This document shows, one piece after another, positions 6,839-15,257 of a stretch of 17,054 bases of DNA. Made by a program: the position numbers and the translations under genes. The first letter of the stretch is position 1. Every line of letters begins with the position of its first letter. The stretch is from UBA7434 sp042090785 (GTDB lineage Bacteria > Pseudomonadota > Gammaproteobacteria > Pseudomonadales > UBA7434): positions 1 through 17,054 of the forward strand of contig JBELIP010000023.1 of NCBI GenBank assembly GCA_042090785.1, read 5' to 3'. The notes below the pieces were generated by a model, which saw only the letters and a list, made by a program, of their open reading frames with translations, was not told the DNA's origin and made no database searches.

Positions 6839-8569
6839 ATGGTTGATTCTACCAATACAGCAAATGATGATTCTAAGACTAAAAAACCATCGAATTTTTT
6901 ACGCCAAATTATTGATAAAGATTTAGCCAATGGCTCCGTCGGCGCCAGTGGGTCGATAGTGACTCGCTTTCCACCCGAACCTAATGGCCATTTGCATATT
7001 GGTCATGCCAAAGCCATTTGCCTGAATTTTGGTTTGGCCCAAGATTATAACGGCCAATGTCATTTGCGCTTTGATGACACCAACCCCGAAAAAGAAAGTA
7101 ATGCGTTTATTAAAGCCATAACCGATGATATTAGCTGGTTGGGGTTTAAGTGGCATGGCGATATTCGCTATGCATCTAACTATTTTGATGAGCTGCATCG
7201 CTATGCTAGCGAACTGATTGCCAAAGGCTTAGCCTATGTTTGTGATTTATCGGCCGAAGAAGCACGTAATTACCGTGGCACATTAACTGAGCCTGGCACA
7301 AATAGCCCTTATCGTGAGCGCAGCGTTGCAGATAACGCCGACTTGTTTGCCAAAATGACAGCGGGTGATTTCGACGAAGGCGCCTGTGTGCTTAGGGCCA
7401 AAATTGATATGGCTGCACCGAATGTTAATTTGCGCGACCCTATTATTTACCGTATCCGTAAAGTGACGCACCACCAAACCGGTGATCAATGGTGTGTCTA
7501 CCCAACCTATGATTTTACTCACGGCCAGTCAGATGCCATAGAAGGTATTACGCACTCTATATGCACTCTAGAGTTTGAAGATCACAAGCCTTTGTATAAC
7601 TGGTTTTTAGAGCAGCTACCCGTACCCTCACAGCCGCGACAGTATGAGTTTTCACGTTTAAATGTTAACTACACGGTGACCAGCAAGCGTAAGCTTAAGC
7701 GCTTAGTTGATGATGGCGTAGTTAATGGTTGGGATGACCCACGTATGCCCACCATTTCGGGTATGCGTCGTCGCGGTTATGCGCCAGAGTCTATTCGTAA
7801 TTTTTGTGCAGCTACCGGCGTTACCCGGGTTAACGGTATTGTCGATATGGCCATGCTAGAGTTTGCTGTGCGCGAGTATCACAATATTAACGCGCCACGT
7901 GCCATGGTGGTTATTAACCCATTAAAAGTGGTTATTACTAATTATCCAGAGGATCAAGGCGAACAATTATCTGCGCCAAATCAACCGCAAAACGAAGCTA
8001 TGGGCGAGCGCAAAGTGCCGTTTAGTAAAAGCTTTTATATCGACCGTGAAGATTTTAGAGAATCAGCTAACAAAAAATTTAAGCGTTTAGTGATAGGTAA
8101 AAAAGTTCGCTTGCGAAATGCCTATGTCGTTATGGCTAACTCGGTTGTTAAAGATGCGCAGGGCGAAATTACCGAAGTGCATGTGACCTATGACCCTGAA
8201 ACACTCGGTCAAGACCCAAGCGATGGCGTTAAGCCGAAAGGCGTTATTCAGTGGGTGTCGGCTGATAAAGGCATACCAGTAACCGTGCGTCTTTATGATC
8301 GTCTGTTTAATCAAGAAGCGCCAGAAAAAGCCGCGGACAGTGACACTGGCGAAAATGACTTTATGGCCTGTGTTAACCCCGATTCATTTACCGAGTTAAC
8401 CACCTGTATTGCCGAGCCCTCGCTACTTGAAGCTAACGCCGAGCAGGTTTTTCAATTTGAGCGCGAAGGCTATTTTGTTGCTGATCGCTATGATCACAGC
8501 AGTGAAAAACCGGTATTTAATAAAACTATTGGCCTGCGTGATAGCTGGCCTAAGCAAGAGCAAAGTTAA
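6839..8569 (+). CDS. glnS: Glutaminyl-tRNA synthetase
   Basis: The product is a class I aminoacyl-tRNA synthetase charging tRNA-Gln with glutamine in the cytoplasm. Signature sequences are PPEPNGHLHIGHAKAI (HIGH motif at 53-56) and VTSKRKL (280-284, the KMSKS-type loop), then WDDPRMPTISGMRRRGY, which is characteristic of GlnRS. The C-terminal half is the beta-barrel anticodon-binding region. I place the start at ATG 6839 after GGAAG (6829-6833), giving 576 residues, slightly longer than E. coli (about 554) because of a polar N-terminal extension. A TTG at 6791 would add 16 residues of unlikely sequence. cysS begins 5 bp after its stop, so the two synthetases form one transcription unit. Confidence 0.97.
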   Translation: MVDSTNTANDDSKTKKPSNFLRQIIDKDLANGSVGASGSIVTRFPPEPNGHLHIGHAKAICLNFGLAQDYNGQCHLRFDDTNPEKESNAFIKAITDDISWLGFKWHGDIRYASNYFDELHRYASELIAKGLAYVCDLSAEEARNYRGTLTEPGTNSPYRERSVADNADLFAKMTAGDFDEGACVLRAKIDMAAPNVNLRDPIIYRIRKVTHHQTGDQWCVYPTYDFTHGQSDAIEGITHSICTLEFEDHKPLYNWFLEQLPVPSQPRQYEFSRLNVNYTVTSKRKLKRLVDDGVVNGWDDPRMPTISGMRRRGYAPESIRNFCAATGVTRVNGIVDMAMLEFAVREYHNINAPRAMVVINPLKVVITNYPEDQGEQLSAPNQPQNEAMGERKVPFSKSFYIDREDFRESANKKFKRLVIGKKVRLRNAYVVMANSVVKDAQGEITEVHVTYDPETLGQDPSDGVKPKGVIQWVSADKGIPVTVRLYDRLFNQEAPEKAADSDTGENDFMACVNPDSFTELTTCIAEPSLLEANAEQVFQFEREGYFVADRYDHSSEKPVFNKTIGLRDSWPKQEQS

Positions 8570-8574
8570 TTATT

Positions 8575-9972
8575 ATGACATTGCATTTATACAATACGCA
8601 TCGCCGCGAAAAAGAAGTTTTTGCGCCACAAGACCCGCAACGCATAAGCATGTATGTTTGTGGTCCTACGGTTTATAACCGCGTACACATTGGTAATGCG
8701 CGACCTGCGGTTATATTCGACACCTTATTTCGGGTATTAAAGTCTATTTACCCCGAGGTGGTCTACGCCCGAAACATTACTGATATCGACGATAAAATTA
8801 TTGCTGCTGCGAAAGAGGCTGGCGAGTCCATCGAGGCTGTGAGTGCACGGTTTGCGCAAGCCTACTTTGATGATATGGCCGACTTACATAATCAGACGCC
8901 AACTATTCAGCCTTATGCTACGCAGCATATAGAGCAGATGATACAATTGGTTCAGCGTTTAGTTGATAAAGGTCACGCTTATGCTATCGATGCTGCTGAT
9001 GATGCCGCTGGCCATGTGTTGTTTTCCGTTAAAAGTATGTCGGACTATGGCAAGTTATCCAACCGCTCTTTAGAAGACATGTTAGATGGCGCTCGCGTTG
9101 AAGTCGCCAGCTATAAAAAATATGCCGGAGATTTCGTGCTCTGGAAACCATCATCCGATGATGAGCCGGGTTGGGATAGCCCATGGGGACGTGGTCGGCC
9201 GGGTTGGCACTTAGAGTGCTCGGCCATGATAGAAACGCATCTAGGCGATACCATAGATATCCATGGTGGGGGTCGCGACTTGATATTTCCGCATCACGAA
9301 AATGAAGTTGCGCAAAGTCAGTGTGCGCATGATGGTAAATTATTTGTACGCTATTGGATGCACAATGGCTATATCAATATTGATGGCGAAAAAATGTCTA
9401 AATCTTTAGGCAATTTTAAAATGGTACGTGACCTGCTTGACCATTACGCTGGCGAGACACTGCGGTTTGCATTATTAAGTGCTCAATACCGCTCGGAGTT
9501 AAGTTTTAGTGTTGATTTATTAGACCAAGCTAAAGCTGCGCTCGATACTTTATATGGCGCGCTAAAGCAGGTTGAAGATGTTGTAGCAGAAGTGCCTACG
9601 GAGTTAAACGAACAACCCGCCTATAAAGCCTTGTTAGACGATTTAAATACGCCTATCGCCATTCGTGAGTTACATGCTTTAGCGAAATCAATGACCCAGG
9701 CCAGCGGTCAAGCGCAGGCGCAATTAAAAGGCCAGCTACTCGCCTGTGCTGAATTGTTAGGTTTGCTACAGCAGTCACCGAATAACTGGTTTCAGCAAGC
9801 GGTGAGTGCCAATGCCATGAGTGTCGAGCAAATAGAAACGCTAATAGCGGCACGCCAGCAAGCCAAGCTGGATAAAAATTACGCGGGAGCCGATGAAATT
9901 AGGTCGCAATTACTGGCCGCAGGTGTAGTACTAGAAGACAGTCGTGAAGGTACCACTTGGCGTCGCGAGTAG
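8575..9972 (+). CDS. cysS: Cysteinyl-tRNA synthetase
   Basis: This 465-residue class I synthetase attaches cysteine to tRNA-Cys in the cytoplasm. MYVCGPTVYNRVHIGNARP holds the first zinc ligand (Cys29) and the HIGH-type motif HIGN (38-41). GWHLECSAM (Cys215) and FPHHENE (His240, Glu244) complete the zinc site. KMSKS is perfect at 273-277. Length matches E. coli (461). It starts 5 bp behind glnS with no strong ribosome binding site, so translation is probably coupled. It ends with TAG, followed at once by a hairpin terminator. Confidence 0.97.
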   Translation: MTLHLYNTHRREKEVFAPQDPQRISMYVCGPTVYNRVHIGNARPAVIFDTLFRVLKSIYPEVVYARNITDIDDKIIAAAKEAGESIEAVSARFAQAYFDDMADLHNQTPTIQPYATQHIEQMIQLVQRLVDKGHAYAIDAADDAAGHVLFSVKSMSDYGKLSNRSLEDMLDGARVEVASYKKYAGDFVLWKPSSDDEPGWDSPWGRGRPGWHLECSAMIETHLGDTIDIHGGGRDLIFPHHENEVAQSQCAHDGKLFVRYWMHNGYINIDGEKMSKSLGNFKMVRDLLDHYAGETLRFALLSAQYRSELSFSVDLLDQAKAALDTLYGALKQVEDVVAEVPTELNEQPAYKALLDDLNTPIAIRELHALAKSMTQASGQAQAQLKGQLLACAELLGLLQQSPNNWFQQAVSANAMSVEQIETLIAARQQAKLDKNYAGADEIRSQLLAAGVVLEDSREGTTWRRE

Positions 9973-10009
9973 ATAATTGGGCTTTAAACCAAGCAATTAT
10001 TGTTTTGTT
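9973..10009 (+). terminator. Probable rho-independent terminator of glnS-cysS
   Basis: ATAATTG (9973-9979) pairs with CAATTAT (9994-10000), and TGTTTTGTT follows. The stem is AT-rich with a 14-base loop, so strength is moderate. It starts directly after the cysS stop codon. Confidence 0.5.
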
Positions 10010-10083
10010 AAGGTTTTGAGTGGCTTAGGAAGTGTGACTATTCATAACAACTGCGAAAATTGTCATTTTTCGGTCCGATTTGT

Positions 10084-10112
10084 TTGACGATAGCGGAGTA
10101 GGTGAGTAGAAT
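10084..10112 (+). promoter_or_regulatory. Promoter of the tRNA-Pro / tRNA-His unit
   Basis: TTGACG (10084-10089), an exact 17-bp spacer, then TAGAAT (10107-10112). The next bases, CGCGCCC, form a GC-rich discriminator as in stringently controlled stable-RNA promoters. Transcription would start near 10119, leaving a leader of about 65 bases before tRNA-Pro. Confidence 0.75.
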
Positions 10113-10183
10113 CGCGCCCTCTTGTTTAGCAGCACTTATTAATCACTTAGCGTGTACTAATAAATCAGTTAAAATTAAGAATT

Positions 10184-10260
10184 CGGGGATTAGCGCAGTC
10201 TGGTAGCGCGCCTGCTTTGGGAGCAGGATGTCGGGGGTTCAAATCCCTCATCCCCGACCA
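10184..10260 (+). tRNA. tRNA-Pro (anticodon TGG)
   Basis: A 77-base cloverleaf: acceptor CGGGGAT (10184-10190) pairs with ATCCCCG (10250-10256). The discriminator is A and CCA is encoded (10258-10260). The anticodon loop TTTGGGA sits between CCTGC and GCAGG, giving TGG. The T-loop GGGTTCAAATC is present. It reads proline codons CCA/CCN. Confidence 0.96.
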
Positions 10261-10363
10261 TTTCAAAACGGTCTTGTCTTGTTCGCTCAATCGCACAGAT
10301 TTAACCGCAAGCTACTTTGGTTCTATGAACTTTATGTGAGCAGCTGTAAATAGTTTAAGTAAT

Positions 10364-10440
10364 GGTGGGCGTAGCTCAGTTGGTAGAGCGCCGGATTGTG
10401 ATTCCGGTGGTCGTGGGTTCAATCCCCATCGTCCACCCCA
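10364..10440 (+). tRNA. tRNA-His (anticodon GTG)
   Basis: A 77-base cloverleaf whose anticodon loop TTGTGAT lies between CCGGA and TCCGG. The extra 5' G (G-1, 10364) faces C73 (10437), the identity feature of tRNA-His. The acceptor is GTGGGCG/CGTCCAC with one G-U pair, and CCA is encoded. It lies 103 bp after tRNA-Pro on the same strand, probably one transcript. Confidence 0.96.
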
Positions 10441-10486
10441 TTTACTTTACCCGTTTTATCTTTCCTTTGTCTGCCTAATCTATCTT

Positions 10487-10528
10487 CCTGCTGTATCAGC
10501 CGATTCAAATAAGCCGCAGGATTTTTTT
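10487..10528 (+). terminator. Possible terminator of the tRNA-Pro/His unit
   Basis: CCTGC (10487-10491) pairs with GCAGG (10516-10520) across a long loop of 24 bases, followed by A and seven T (10522-10528). The T run is good but the stem is short. Confidence 0.4.
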
Positions 10529-10607
10529 AGCCGAATTTAATGCAAAGCACTTAATGGCTAGTTTGCCTATGGGTGTGATAGCCAATACAAAAGACGGAAA
10601 AAGAAGA

Positions 10608-10684
10608 TGGCGCGCCCGACAGGATTCGAACCTGTGACCGTCCGCTTAGAAGGCGGATGCTCTATCCAGCTGAGCTACGGGCGC
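10608..10684 (-). tRNA. tRNA-Arg (anticodon TCT)
   Basis: On the minus strand the gene begins GCGCCCGTAGCTCAG at 10684. The acceptor GCGCCCG pairs with CGGGCGC, the discriminator is G and CCA is encoded (10608-10610). The anticodon loop CTTCTAA between TCCGC and GCGGA gives TCT, reading AGA/AGG. It is convergent with the tRNA-Pro/His unit and downstream of ybiT on the same strand. Confidence 0.95.
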
Positions 10685-10718
10685 GTTGTAAAAAGTAGAG
10701 TTAAAAATGGGTTAATCG

Positions 10719-10769
10719 GGCTGCCATACAAAACACAAATGGCAGCCGGTGAATCCGGCGGTGATTATA
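10719..10769 (-). promoter_or_regulatory. -10 box and leader hairpin upstream of tRNA-Arg
   Basis: On the minus strand TATAAT occupies 10764-10769, without a good -35. A perfect 9-bp stem, GGCTGCCAT (10719-10727) with ATGGCAGCC (10739-10747), lies just downstream of it. The hairpin could end ybiT transcription or be part of the tRNA leader. It has no adjacent T run. Confidence 0.4.
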
Positions 10770-10827
10770 GGCGCTTTTATAGGATTAAGCACCCGCTTAT
10801 TAAAGCCATAAAACGCAGTTTTTTTGT

Positions 10828-12438
10828 TTACCCATTAACCGCTTGAGATGATCCTTCTTGTGTAGCCAGATATTCTTCATAAGTCCCTTGAAAGTCGATT
10901 AACTGCTGGTCTTTAATTTCAACCACTCGGGTTGCCAGCGAAGAAACAAACTCTCTATCGTGGCTAACAAAAATCAATGTGCCCTCGTAATGCTCTAACG
11001 CTAAGTTTAGTGCTTCTATAGCTTCCATATCTAAGTGGTTAGTTGGTTCATCCATTAGCAACACATTAGTGTCCATCATCATTAGCTTACCAAACAGCAA
11101 GCGGTTCTTTTCGCCGCCCGAACAAACCTTAACTTGTTTTTTAAAATCGTCAGAAGAGAATAGTAATCGCCCCAGTGTTGCTCTCACAATCTGGTCACCG
11201 TGGCTCGGTTTACGCCATTGGCTCATCCAATCGAATAAGGTTAAGTCGCAATTAAAATCTTCAGTGCTATCTTGTGGGCAATACCCCAGAGTGGCATTTT
11301 CTGCCCACTGAATTTTACCGTTATTGGCACTAAGCTCATTCATTAGGCAGCGTAATAGGGTGGTTTTACCCGCGCCATTCTCACCAATAATAGCGAGCCT
11401 TGCGCCTGCTTCAAGAATCATATCGCCATTATTAAAAAGAGTTTCTTCTTCAAAGCCGTGTCCTAGTTTTTCCATAACCATTGCTTGGCGATGTAACTTC
11501 TTTTCTTGGTTAAAGCGAATATAAGGACTAACGCGGCTCGATGCTTGAATATCATCGAGTTTAATTTTTTCTAACCGTTTGGCTCGCGATGTTGCTTGTT
11601 TAGCTTTAGAAGCATTGGCAGAAAAGCGACTAACAAATTGTTGCAGGTCGGCAATTTCGGCACTCTTTTTAGCGTTTTCTGAATGCATGCGCTCTCGCGC
11701 CTGCGTCGACGCCGTCATAAAGTCATCGTAATTGCCGGGGTATAAACGCAGTTCGCCGTAATCAATATCGGCCATATGAGTGCACACCGAATTCAAAAAA
11801 TGACGGTCGTGAGAAATAATAATCATGGTGCTTTTACGTTCGTTAAGCACGTTTTCAAGCCAGCGAATGGTATGAATATCAAGGTTATTGGTTGGCTCAT
11901 CGAGTAGCAAAATATCGGGATCAGAAAACAGCGCCTGCGCGAGTAAGACACGCAGCTTCCAACCTGGAGCGACTTCGCTCATTAGGCCGGTATGCAGCGA
12001 TTCTTCAATACCAGCACCTAGAAGGATTTCACCGGCACGGCTTTCGGCGGTGTAGCCATCCATTTCGGCAAACTCAACCTCTAAGTCGGCCACTTTCATG
12101 CCTTCTTCTTCGCTCATTTCCGGCAAGCTATAAATGCGATCACGTTCTTGCTTAACGGCCCATAACTCACGGTGGCCCATAATGACAGTATCCAGCACCG
12201 AAAACTCATCAAAGGCATATTGGTCCTGTGACAAGGTGCCAACACGCTCGTTAGGTGTAATGGATACATTGCCCGCACTGGGTACTAGGCTGCCATCTAA
12301 GATTTTCATAAACGTTGATTTGCCGCAGCCATTGGCACCAATAAGACCGTAGCGGTTACCGTCGCCAAACTTGGCAGAAATATTTTCAAACAGTGGCTTG
12401 GCGCCAAATTGCATGGTGATATTTGCAGTTGAAATCAA
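10828..12438 (-). CDS. ybiT: ABC-F family ATPase YbiT
   Basis: The product is a 536-residue soluble protein with two ABC ATPase domains and no membrane segment, close in sequence and length to E. coli YbiT (about 530). Walker A motifs are GANGCGKST (34-42) and, in the second domain, GENGAGKTT. Walker B regions are DILLLDEPTNNLD and VLLMDEPTNHLD. The signature is CSGGEKNR in domain 2 but degenerate in domain 1 (APGWKLRVLLAQAL), as in YbiT itself. Between the domains lies the basic linker RFSANASKAKQATSRAKRLE that ABC-F proteins insert toward the peptidyl-transferase centre. ABC-F proteins bind the ribosomal E site and relieve stalled translation; the particular role of YbiT is less settled. 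It stands alone, with its own probable promoter. Confidence 0.93.
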   Translation of the reverse strand: MISTANITMQFGAKPLFENISAKFGDGNRYGLIGANGCGKSTFMKILDGSLVPSAGNVSITPNERVGTLSQDQYAFDEFSVLDTVIMGHRELWAVKQERDRIYSLPEMSEEEGMKVADLEVEFAEMDGYTAESRAGEILLGAGIEESLHTGLMSEVAPGWKLRVLLAQALFSDPDILLLDEPTNNLDIHTIRWLENVLNERKSTMIIISHDRHFLNSVCTHMADIDYGELRLYPGNYDDFMTASTQARERMHSENAKKSAEIADLQQFVSRFSANASKAKQATSRAKRLEKIKLDDIQASSRVSPYIRFNQEKKLHRQAMVMEKLGHGFEEETLFNNGDMILEAGARLAIIGENGAGKTTLLRCLMNELSANNGKIQWAENATLGYCPQDSTEDFNCDLTLFDWMSQWRKPSHGDQIVRATLGRLLFSSDDFKKQVKVCSGGEKNRLLFGKLMMMDTNVLLMDEPTNHLDMEAIEALNLALEHYEGTLIFVSHDREFVSSLATRVVEIKDQQLIDFQGTYEEYLATQEGSSQAVNG

Positions 12439-12502
12439 CAGTCATTACCTAAATTAGAGGGTTTATAAGCCATGGTGTGTCATGGGTATTTGTAAGCCGC
12501 GT

Positions 12503-12531
12503 ACTATAGGGAGTTGTGCCGCTATCGTCGA
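12503..12531 (-). promoter_or_regulatory. Probable ybiT promoter
   Basis: On the minus strand TCGACG (12526-12531), a 17-bp spacer and TATAGT (12503-12508) make a reasonable sigma-70 promoter. The start would be near 12496, about 58 bases before the ybiT ATG. Confidence 0.45.
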
Positions 12532-12539
12532 GTTAACTG

Positions 12540-12587
12540 TATGGGAATTATTCATGCCCATAGCTTATTTATAAATAGAAAGCTATG
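12540..12587. repeat. Two adjacent hairpins between the NYN gene and ybiT
   Basis: TATGGG/CCCATA (12540-12545 with 12557-12562) and CATAGCTT/AAGCTATG (12559-12566 with 12580-12587) overlap by a few bases and so exclude each other. The second lies directly behind the stop of the NYN gene and may end its transcript, though no T run follows. Confidence 0.35.
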
Positions 12588-12590
12588 CCG

Positions 12591-13085
12591 CTAATGGCTT
12601 AATAAAAGTGTTTTATCAATAACATGAAAAACATCGGCACTATTAATTAGCGAGTCAGCCGTTAGAGATTTAACACCATACACTTCGGTGCTGACATCGT
12701 AGTCTTTTTTAATCCGCTCCAAAAGCAAATCAAAATCACCATCGCCAGATAATAAAATAACTATATCGACGTTCGGTGCCGCCTGCATAGCATCAATTGC
12801 AATCCCCACATCCCAATCGCCTTTCGCCGAGCCGTCGCTTCGTTGAATAAAAGGTTTGAGCTTTACGGTAAAGCCAATCGACTTTAACGTGGCCTGAAAG
12901 CTACGCTGTTTTTCGTCGCCACGATCTATCGCGTAAGCATTTGCCGTAACAATATTGCCACGCGCGTTAACTTGCTGCCAAAGTTTACGGTAATGGAATT
13001 GTCCGTTAAGTCCTTGGCGAGTGGTGTAATAAATATTTTGCACATCAACCAATAGTGCAATATTTGGTTTTTTGGGTGAGCTCAT
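12591..13085 (-). CDS. NYN-domain (LabA/DUF88-like) putative ribonuclease
   Basis: From ATG 13083-13085 this gives 164 residues forming one NYN domain, a PIN-like fold often acting as a metal-dependent RNase. Acidic motifs stand in family order: ALLVDVQNIYY (first Asp), GDWDVGIAIDA (central Asp residues) and ILLSGDGDFD (last Asp pair). VEVYG-like TEVYGVKSL and a final strand follow. No partner domain such as a LOTUS domain is attached. A TTG at 13116-13118 would add 11 residues; neither start has a strong ribosome binding site. The gene follows panD on the same strand by about 50 bp and may be cotranscribed. Target RNA is unknown. Confidence 0.8.
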   Translation of the reverse strand: MSSPKKPNIALLVDVQNIYYTTRQGLNGQFHYRKLWQQVNARGNIVTANAYAIDRGDEKQRSFQATLKSIGFTVKLKPFIQRSDGSAKGDWDVGIAIDAMQAAPNVDIVILLSGDGDFDLLLERIKKDYDVSTEVYGVKSLTADSLINSADVFHVIDKTLLLSH

Positions 13086-13138
13086 TGGCAGGCTGTTTTT
13101 AATCGCATCGTGAGTCAATGCATTATTAATTAAGGCAG

Positions 13139-13519
13139 TTAACAGTGATCAACTGTGCTGCTGCCTTTTTCGTTTAGGTAGCGAACAAACTTATTGCTTT
13201 CGTCAACCAGAATGGTTGAAGGTTCAAATGGTTCGCTGGCCAGAGTAAAAGCCATAATAATGACTTCATCACCAGGGTGAATTAAATGTGCTGCAGCGCC
13301 ATTCATTTCAATGGCGCCACTGTTGCGCTCGCCCTCAATAATATACGTTTCAAGCCTAGAGCCCGAGGTGTTGTTAACCACTAGTACGCGTTCGTTTTTC
13401 TGCATACCGGTTAATTCTAATAACGCTTTGTCGATAGTAATGCTGCCCACATAATGCAGGTCCGAACGCGTGACGGTTGCATTATGTATTTTTGCTGACA
13501 TATAATTTTTTAAGCGCAT
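13139..13519 (-). CDS. panD: Aspartate 1-decarboxylase proenzyme
   Basis: PanD makes beta-alanine from aspartate for pantothenate and coenzyme A. It is a pyruvoyl enzyme made by self-cleavage between Gly and Ser. Here LHYVGSITID places that bond at Gly25-Ser26. Lys10, the conserved Arg in SGSRLETY and the NGAAAHLIHPGD block near residues 73-84 are also present. Length (126) is normal. The start ATG 13517-13519 follows AAGAGG closely. It lies 65 bp after dapD on the same strand. No panB or panC lies nearby, and I see no PanZ-type maturation gene. Confidence 0.95.
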   Translation of the reverse strand: MRLKNYMSAKIHNATVTRSDLHYVGSITIDKALLELTGMQKNERVLVVNNTSGSRLETYIIEGERNSGAIEMNGAAAHLIHPGDEVIIMAFTLASEPFEPSTILVDESNKFVRYLNEKGSSTVDHC

Positions 13520-13584
13520 AGTATCCTCTTTAAACTTAAAATCTTTTGAGCATTTTGCAGTTATTTAACCAATTTAATTGGCCA

Positions 13585-14634
13585 TTAATTATTACTATGT
13601 AGCGCTTCGTTAAGCTCAATAGCCGAGCGGTTGGTTTTACACTCTACTGCGCCAGTGGTTGAGTTGCGACGGAACAGCAATTCAGATTGGCCGCTTAAGT
13701 CTCGAGCTTTGACCTCATTTACTTTTTGGTTGTTATCATCTAACAGGGTTACCTTTGTGCCCGCAGTAATGTATAGGCCGGCTTCAACGGTGCAGTTATC
13801 ACCAAGGCCAATACCAATACCGGCATTAGCGCCAATAAGGCATTGTTTGCCCACGGCAATAATAACGTTGCCACCACCAGAAAGAGTGCCCATTGTTGAG
13901 CAGCCACCACCAAGGTCTGAACCTTCGCCGACAAATACACCCGCCGATACACGGCCTTCTATCATGCTTGTGCCAGCTGTGCCGGCATTAAAGTTAACAA
14001 AGCCTTCGTGCATAATGGTTGTACCTTCGCCGATATAAGCGCCGAGCCTAACGCGCGCGGTATGCGCTATACGAACACCAGAGGGCACAACGTAATCGGT
14101 CATAACAGGAAACTTATCCACGCATTTAACGTTTAACCAGCGGCCTTGATTGCGAGCTTGTAATTGGCGGCGAGGTAATTCTTTAAGGTCTATAGGGCCG
14201 TCGCTAGTCCAGGCAATATTAGGTAGCGATGCAAAGATGCCTGACAAATTAACAGCATGCGGCTTAACTAAGCGATGTGATAGTAAGTGCAGTTTTAAAT
14301 AGGCTTCAGGCACACTTTTTGGTTCATCATCGCTCGCCAGAATAGTGAGTACCGCTTTGCGTTTTGTCCCTACCATTTGCGCAACAATGTTCGCTTGCTC
14401 AATTTGTTTAAACGTCACCAGAGCATCGGCAATTTGATTTAAATCGTTATCATCTAAGCTAATAGCCTCGTTACCACCATTCCAGTTAATGCCGGCAGCT
14501 GATGTGGCACCTATTAATGCCGTAGATGTGTCTTTGTCGAGAAACGCCAACGGCTGCGGGTAGTAAACCTCTAACCATTCACCGTTTTCGTTTGTACTGC
14601 CAATACCAATACTAAAGCTAAACAATTGTGTCAT
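13585..14634 (-). CDS. dapD: 2,3,4,5-tetrahydropyridine-2,6-dicarboxylate N-succinyltransferase
   Basis: DapD transfers succinyl from succinyl-CoA to tetrahydrodipicolinate in the succinylase branch of lysine and diaminopimelate synthesis. The 349-residue protein is the long type found in Pseudomonas, not the roughly 274-residue E. coli type. Its C-terminal half is a left-handed beta-helix of hexapeptide repeats, including VRLGAYIGEGTTIMHEGFV, NFNAGTAG and the glycine-rich GVFVGEGSDLGGGCSTMGTL. The N-terminal part is a mixed alpha/beta domain seen in this type. An AGGA box lies 8 bases before the ATG at 14632-14634. The YffB-like gene precedes it on the same strand, an arrangement also known in Pseudomonas. 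Confidence 0.95.
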   Translation of the reverse strand: MTQLFSFSIGIGSTNENGEWLEVYYPQPLAFLDKDTSTALIGATSAAGINWNGGNEAISLDDNDLNQIADALVTFKQIEQANIVAQMVGTKRKAVLTILASDDEPKSVPEAYLKLHLLSHRLVKPHAVNLSGIFASLPNIAWTSDGPIDLKELPRRQLQARNQGRWLNVKCVDKFPVMTDYVVPSGVRIAHTARVRLGAYIGEGTTIMHEGFVNFNAGTAGTSMIEGRVSAGVFVGEGSDLGGGCSTMGTLSGGGNVIIAVGKQCLIGANAGIGIGLGDNCTVEAGLYITAGTKVTLLDDNNQKVNEVKARDLSGQSELLFRRNSTTGAVECKTNRSAIELNEALHSNN

Positions 14635-14737
14635 TAATCTAATCCTGTAACTGTCTGTTTATTGTGTTTATAAATAATCTTTTAAAAGTGATATCTTAAA
14701 TACAGTGGTTTACAAAGTGTTAACGTATTATTAGCCG

Positions 14738-15100
14738 TTAGTTTAATAGCTGCTGATAATCGGCAGCAGAAAAACCCACCTTAATATTATTGTTAGTAAC
14801 AACTAAGACGGGCCTTTTGACCAGCGTTGGTTGCTCTACCATGGTTTTAACTAATAATGGTAATGGCGCATTATCGGCGGCAAGTTGGTTTTTTAATGTG
14901 TCGGGTAATTGCTTCCAAGTTGTGCTGCGCTTGTTCAATAAGGTCTTACTAGGTACATGCTTCAACCATGTATTAATTTGCTCGGCAGTTAAACCATCTG
15001 TCCGAAAGTCATGAAAAGCGTATACAATATTATTGTCGCTCAGCCATTGTTTAGCCTTCTTAACGCTGTCGCAATTACTGATGCCATAAAGTGTTATCAA
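14738..15100 (-). CDS. YffB/ArsC-like (Spx/MgsR family) putative reductase
   Basis: From a TTG start at 15098-15100 the product is 120 residues, matching E. coli YffB (118), whose N-terminus MVTLYGIKNCDTIKKA aligns with ITLYGISNCDSVKKAKQWL. The single cysteine Cys10 is in the ArsC-family position, YAFHDFRTDGL is the next conserved block, and KRPVLVV carries the conserved Arg. The fold is thioredoxin-like. YffB is thought to be a glutathione-dependent reductase rather than an arsenate resistance enzyme, so I give no arsenic function. An ATG at 15265 would add 55 residues unlike the family and would overlap the divergent gene, so I reject it. The gene lies upstream of dapD on the same strand. 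Confidence 0.85.
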   Translation of the reverse strand: MITLYGISNCDSVKKAKQWLSDNNIVYAFHDFRTDGLTAEQINTWLKHVPSKTLLNKRSTTWKQLPDTLKNQLAADNAPLPLLVKTMVEQPTLVKRPVLVVTNNNIKVGFSAADYQQLLN

Positions 15101-15257
15101 TGTGCTACCCGTAAGCTGTTTTAGGCTAAGATAATTAAGCAAGCGTGTTGGTCTAGATACAGCCTGCTTGCAGTTTGGCCGCAATGGCCAAGCGGCGCAG
15201 ATTCTACCAGTTACCTTATGATCAAATCCAGTTTCATCAGCAGATAGTCGAGTCAAT

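Noticed and set aside
7676..7690. VTSKR in glnS as a defective KMSKS motif
   Set aside because: GlnRS enzymes normally have a variant such as VMSKR here, and the flanking residues are fully conserved in type.
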